Made by a program: the position numbers and the translations under genes. A model generated the notes under the pieces. The model was not told the DNA's origin. It was given only the letters and a program-made list of their open reading frames with translations, and ran no database searches. 64,000 nucleotides of DNA from Natronolimnohabitans sp. A-GB9 (lineage in GTDB: Archaea; Halobacteriota; Halobacteria; Halobacteriales; Natrialbaceae): assembly GCF_030848565.1 (NCBI RefSeq), contig NZ_JAVDDV010000001.1:248001-312000 (forward strand), in the 5' to 3' direction. Below, in pieces: positions 60,624 to 64,000 of the stretch (positions within the stretch are counted from its first letter, which is position 1; every line of letters begins with the position of its first letter).

Positions 60624-61376
60624 TCACTGAAACTCCGCGTCGGTCAACACGTCGTTTAAGTCCTCTCGGATGTGTTCGCCCATCTCCCGGTCGCGAGCGG
60701 TCGTCACGACGCGGTTCTCCTGGACGCTCGAGCCGTCTCGGAGGAGCATGCGAACGTTGCCGCCGTCGTCGGCACGAGTCACCTTCGCTCGAAGTCCCGA
60801 CTGGGAGCCCTTGCCGCCGGCGTCGATCGGCCCTGGGATGACCTTCTTGACGTGGGGGTGTTCGGCGACAGTCTGGATGGCTCGCATGCCCGTACGGCCG
60901 CCGATGAGCGTCGAGTGGCTGCCGCCGATCTTCTCCGCCGGCGGGGTGTCGACCACGTCCAAGGCGCGGTCGCCTCGTCGCTCGAGGACGGCCTCGACGG
61001 GGTCGTCGTCTTCGACGCGGTAGAAGGGATGGTGGATGTCCTCACGGATCGCCTGAATCACCACCCGTTCGCCGCCGGCGTAGACCTCCTCGGGCCGTTT
61101 GCGGCGGATCTCGTCGCCGATCAGCCCCGCGAAGTTCCGGAGTTCGACGACCTCGTTCTCACCGTCTTCTGGTGTCGTAGTGATCGTCGTTTCACCCAGT
61201 ATTGGATCGTCATTTCCGGCCACGGCCGTATCTTCGTCGCCGTCGGCTGCAAGCATCGTCAGCGTCGCCCGGTCACGCCCCACCTCGAGGACGATCGCTT
61301 CGGTGTTGGTCTCCCGGCAGACGAGACAGAAGTCCCCGGGTTTCTCGAGCGGCGAGGCACAGTGGCGACACTCCAT
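60624..61376 (-). CDS. DUF2103 family protein with zinc-ribbon N-terminus
   Basis: A 250-residue soluble protein. The N-terminal MECRHCASPLEKPGDFCLVC has two Cys pairs forming a zinc ribbon. The core (KIGGSHSTLIGGRTGMRAIQ, KKVIPGPIDAGGKGSQSGL and VRMLLRDGSSVQENRVVTTA) is the conserved archaeal DUF2103 domain, likely nucleic-acid-related. It lies just upstream of the ribosomal/RNA polymerase operon. Function not established. Confidence 0.85.
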   Translation of the reverse strand: MECRHCASPLEKPGDFCLVCRETNTEAIVLEVGRDRATLTMLAADGDEDTAVAGNDDPILGETTITTTPEDGENEVVELRNFAGLIGDEIRRKRPEEVYAGGERVVIQAIREDIHHPFYRVEDDDPVEAVLERRGDRALDVVDTPPAEKIGGSHSTLIGGRTGMRAIQTVAEHPHVKKVIPGPIDAGGKGSQSGLRAKVTRADDGGNVRMLLRDGSSVQENRVVTTARDREMGEHIREDLNDVLTDAEFQ

Positions 61377-61451
61377 GAGCTAGGCACACGTTGGCGGTTC
61401 GGATGTAAAACCGCCGCGTTTTCGTTCGGACCGACAGCGCGGAACGAAATG

Positions 61452-62294
61452 CTAGAGGATCCGACCGAGAACGTTCCGAACCGCTTCGGTGTCGACGACG
61501 TCGTACGGCACCCGCATCGGGGAGATCGAGACGTCTCCCTCGAGGAGGGCGTGTCGATCGGTGTCTGCGGGATCGGGGATGTCCCGGTTGGCCATCTGCT
61601 GCCAGAGTCGGTTCGTAAGCTGGAACTCACCGTTTTCTTTGGCGGCGTCCATCTCGTAGACCTCGGTCGGGCGCGTGAGTTCGTAGCCGACCGACTCGAC
61701 GTCCGGTCGCGGAACGTTGACGTTCAGGTAGTCGACGCGGTCGAACAGTCCCGTCCCCGGCACGCCGCCGGCGAGCGTCGCGGCGATCTCCCCGGCGCGT
61801 TCGAAGTCTGCGGGCTCGAGATCGCCCTCGAGGCCCAGCGTGTCCATCGAAATCGCGATCGACGGCGTCCCGAGGAAAGCGGCTTCCATGGCGGCGCTGA
61901 CGGTTCCCGACCGCGAGAAGACGTAGGAACCGAGGTTCGCGCCGTCGTTACAGCCCGAGACGACGAGGTCGGGGTCGGGCTCGATGGCGTTGACGCCGAC
62001 GATGGCGCAGTCACAGGGCGTCCCGTTGACGGCGTAGCCGAGTTCGTGATCGGTGTGGGGAACCGGCGAGGTGAACATCCCGTCGGCCATGCTCGTCGCC
62101 AGGTCGGGGTCGTCGTCGTCCGAGGCCGTCCGGCCGTAGGACAGCGAGCGGCCGACCGCACTCTGATTTCGGTCGGGAGCGACGACGGTGACCGATCCGA
62201 CCTCGGTGAGCGCGTCGTACAGCGCGCGAATACCTGGTGCATCGATCCCGTCATCGTTCGTCAGGAGGATCTCCGGCTGGTCGTCGACGTCCAT
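61452..62294 (-). CDS. surE: 5'/3'-nucleotidase SurE
   Basis: A 280-residue metal-dependent phosphatase of nucleoside monophosphates. The metal site is ILLTNDDGIDAPGI (Asp pair at about residues 13-14) with Ser in RNQSAVGRSLSYG and Asn in VVSGCNDGANLGSYVFSR. It is longer than bacterial SurE (about 250) by an insert near residues 60-90. The truD gene lies 36 bases upstream on the same strand after the surE start, suggesting shared transcription. Confidence 0.94.
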   Translation of the reverse strand: MDVDDQPEILLTNDDGIDAPGIRALYDALTEVGSVTVVAPDRNQSAVGRSLSYGRTASDDDDPDLATSMADGMFTSPVPHTDHELGYAVNGTPCDCAIVGVNAIEPDPDLVVSGCNDGANLGSYVFSRSGTVSAAMEAAFLGTPSIAISMDTLGLEGDLEPADFERAGEIAATLAGGVPGTGLFDRVDYLNVNVPRPDVESVGYELTRPTEVYEMDAAKENGEFQLTNRLWQQMANRDIPDPADTDRHALLEGDVSISPMRVPYDVVDTEAVRNVLGRIL

Positions 62295-62330
62295 ACGGTC
62301 GATGTTGGGGTTCGGGCTGGATACGAGTGT

Positions 62331-63680
62331 CTATCCTAACTGGACCGGATCGACCTTCAGGAACTCCCGCAGGACGACCGTCGCGTACGATCCTTTCGGG
62401 AGCGCGAACTCGAGGGTCAGTGGATCCTGCTCGAGGGCCAGATCCGTCCGCACCAGAATGGCCCGTCGAGTGCCACTCGAGTAGAACTCGCCGGGGAGAT
62501 CGAAGTCCGCGGGCTCGAGGTCCAGTTCGTCGAGGACGGCCCGTTCTATCGCTCCTTGTTCGCCGTCGGCGAGTTCGGTTTCGGTGCCGACGAGTGGCGC
62601 GGTGACGAACGCTCGTCCGCGCTCGCAGTGCCGGGAGACCGAGCGGACGCGGCGTTCGTCGACCCGCTGGAGGCGGTCGGTATCCGGAAGCTCGAGGCCT
62701 TCGGGGGCGTCCGTATCGGCGAAGCAGACCACGTCGCCAGCTATGGGTTCGTCGAACGCCAGTCCACGCTCGAGGCGTTCGCTCAACATCAGGTTGAAGG
62801 CGTAGGATTGGGCGGCGTGGACGAACAGCCGCTGGAGGTTCGATGGGAGACGCTCGAGGGCGGCGCGGTACTCGGCGGGCTCGGGTTCGCCGTCGACTTC
62901 CGCGAGGCCGTGACAGAGCGAGCGCTCGTATCGGAGGCGGTTCGGAAACCGCTCGAGGGCATCGTCCCAGTCGCGGGTCTCTTCAACGAACGAACGGGCC
63001 GCCTGCGTGTCCTCGGGCTCGGCGTCCGTCGGATTCCCGAGGTAGGCCATCACGGCCCCCTCCCAGTCGCCGCGGACGATCTCGAGGCCGACCTCGTGGG
63101 TTACCGGCCGCCGGCTCCCGAAGCGTTGCTGCCCGAAGAAGTTGGGGACACCGATCGACGTCGCGTCGTCGCCGTCGGTCTCGAGACCGCCGAAATCGTG
63201 CAGTTCGTCGGTGATCTCCGCCGCCAGATCCGGCTCGTCGGGCTCGCTGACGACGAGTTCGAACTCGTTGCCCGCCAGATCGCCGAACTCGAGCGATCGT
63301 CCGGCCCGACCCAGGACTTCGATCTCGGCGCCGTCGATGTCCGGCAGATCCTCGAGGTCGGCGCCGTAGACCGAGAACAGCTGCGTAGTGACGGCGTACT
63401 TGTCCTTCGTGCCGGCCCAGTTGACGCGTTCTCGGGAGATCCCCAGCGCGTCCGAAAGCCGGGAGGCGAAGTCGTTGGTGTCCCAGCCCGACAGCGTCGC
63501 CCGGAAGACGAGGTGGGGGTAGGCGTCGACGTTCGAATCGACGGGTTCGGTCTCGAAACGCTCGAGTTCGCGCACCCGGAAGTGTTCGTCGTCTTCGCGC
63601 AGGTGACCGCCGACGCCGTCGGCGTCGCTGACGTAGTACTCCATACCGACGGCCTGCTCCGTAGGATGTGCCGGACGCAT
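62331..63680 (-). CDS. truD: tRNA pseudouridine(13) synthase TruD
   Basis: A 449-residue enzyme that converts U13 of some tRNAs to pseudouridine. The catalytic Asp is in [20 protein letters not shown] (about residue 88), and the family insert follows from about 155 ([20 protein letters not shown]). The end [20 protein letters not shown] completes the catalytic domain. The start is the Met of [11 protein letters not shown]; the longer frame runs through non-coding DNA with a repeat piece. It precedes surE. Confidence 0.93.
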   Translation of the reverse strand: MRPAHPTEQAVGMEYYVSDADGVGGHLREDDEHFRVRELERFETEPVDSNVDAYPHLVFRATLSGWDTNDFASRLSDALGISRERVNWAGTKDKYAVTTQLFSVYGADLEDLPDIDGAEIEVLGRAGRSLEFGDLAGNEFELVVSEPDEPDLAAEITDELHDFGGLETDGDDATSIGVPNFFGQQRFGSRRPVTHEVGLEIVRGDWEGAVMAYLGNPTDAEPEDTQAARSFVEETRDWDDALERFPNRLRYERSLCHGLAEVDGEPEPAEYRAALERLPSNLQRLFVHAAQSYAFNLMLSERLERGLAFDEPIAGDVVCFADTDAPEGLELPDTDRLQRVDERRVRSVSRHCERGRAFVTAPLVGTETELADGEQGAIERAVLDELDLEPADFDLPGEFYSSGTRRAILVRTDLALEQDPLTLEFALPKGSYATVVLREFLKVDPVQLG

Positions 63681-63739
63681 GTGGTTGCTGGCGCTTGGAT
63701 CGCCGGGGATAAATCGGTTCGTTCTCGCGGCGCCCATCG

Positions 63740-63759
63740 GTACGGACTGCTGTACCGAC
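63740..63759. repeat. Single terminus of the intergenic repeat family (form C-like)
   Basis: TACGGACTGCTGTACCGACG matches the left terminus and first bases of the form-C copy at 9631. The centre and right terminus are missing. It lies just upstream of truD. Confidence 0.5.
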
Positions 63760-63905
63760 GTCCCGAGACCGTCGTAACGTCGAGAGCTGCAGCCACTCGA
63801 GTGGTGAATAGTGACAATAGATATAGATACGGCTCTGTTCGGGTGTGTTCCTATGTGGTATCGACACGTAGCGTCGCTGTGGAAACAGTGTGAGAACGCA
63901 CATCT

Positions 63906-64000
63906 AGGAGGCCGATAATGGGAACACACGAACGGAGAAGAGACGACGGACCGGGAGGACAGGCGCTCGAGAACCACGCCGACTCGAGTCTTCGCGTCGT
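63906..64000 (+). CDS. 5' end of an unidentified gene (partial)
   Basis: ATG at 63918 follows the Shine-Dalgarno-like AGGAGG (63906-63911) by six bases. The frame [20 protein letters not shown] continues to the edge of the window without a stop. Only about 27 residues are visible, so no family can be named. The true coding part starts at 63918. Confidence 0.5.

Noticed and set aside
60672-62339. Long plus-strand open frame (555 codons) across DUF2103 and surE
   Set aside because: Codons mirror the minus-strand genes, which have clear families; GC-rich DNA gives long antisense frames.
62556-63893. Long plus-strand open frame opposite truD
   Set aside because: No recognisable domain, and the composition is that of an antisense frame. 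TruD motifs on the minus strand are unambiguous.
1-64000. Very frequent CTCGAG as a regulatory or restriction-related motif
   Set aside because: It occurs mainly as a Leu-Glu codon pair in coding DNA and is typical of this group's codon use.
1-64000. tRNA or rRNA genes
   Set aside because: I looked for T-loop-like GGTTCGAATCC sequences and rRNA landmarks and found no set forming a cloverleaf; a tRNAscan-SE run would be decisive.

Overview
The window is chromosomal DNA of an extremely halophilic archaeon, most likely a member of the Natrialbales (Natrinema/Haloterrigena-like). The evidence is high G+C, very acidic proteins, the common CTCGAG (Leu-Glu) codon pair, start codons 25-30 bases after TATA-like boxes (leaderless mRNAs), and typical haloarchaeal genes (HalX regulator, halocyanin, PAN, prefoldin, archaeal ribosomal proteins, KEOPS Pcc1, RpoP). 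About 70 genes are supported. I saw no rRNA, tRNA or CRISPR array.

Layout. 1-9600: a HalX response regulator beside a degenerate PAS/GAF sensor, an amidase, an Eis-like acetyltransferase with a damaged 3' end, a thioesterase, an Lrp-aminotransferase operon, a 37-residue zinc protein and a redoxin. 9800-18720: a GNAT-membrane fusion, MscS, a cupredoxin, BtpA, a TctA-like permease, a KDG-kinase-like enzyme, GAPDH and PGK; this looks like a central sugar-metabolism block. 19000-27450: the ribosomal stalk operon rpl1-rpl10-rpl12 and, separated by about 5.9 kb, rpl11. The DNA between them carries a plus-strand set of CDP-alcohol transferase, medium-chain reductase, PTPS-like protein, GT4 glycosyltransferase and SAM methyltransferase, whose function I do not recognise and which is the best candidate for an undescribed pathway. 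27600-34960: CutA, a TnpB-only insertion sequence that splits a small membrane-protein gene, ATP-type PEP carboxykinase, halocyanin, archaetidylserine synthase and a HEAT protein. 35000-43100: a secreted PLD/lamin-tail protein, a DtxR regulator with a ferritin-like protein, and the SufCBD Fe-S operon. 43500-55200: family-B DNA polymerase with an intein, Rad50-Mre11 and PAN. 55400-64000: GMP synthase glutaminase, prefoldin beta with DUF3194, an L37Ae-RpoP-Pcc1 operon, SurE and TruD.

The strongest unexplained signal is a family of short intergenic elements. They are bounded by inverted termini of the type TGATACGGACTGCTGT or TGATACTGTCGGACAGCA and occur at about 15 places, as a 73-81 bp hairpin form, a 109 bp form (two copies, about 96% identical), a third hairpin form and decayed pieces. 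Nine genes have their stop codon formed by the terminal TGATAC of such an element, so the elements sit exactly at gene 3' ends. They have no coding capacity and look like MITEs or REP-like elements that may also act as transcription ends.

Other notable points: a sensor kinase with Asn in place of the phospho-accepting His; a TnpB that has lost a zinc-finger cysteine; a polymerase intein ending in Gln; an L37Ae without its zinc ribbon; and candidate operators upstream of suf and pckA.
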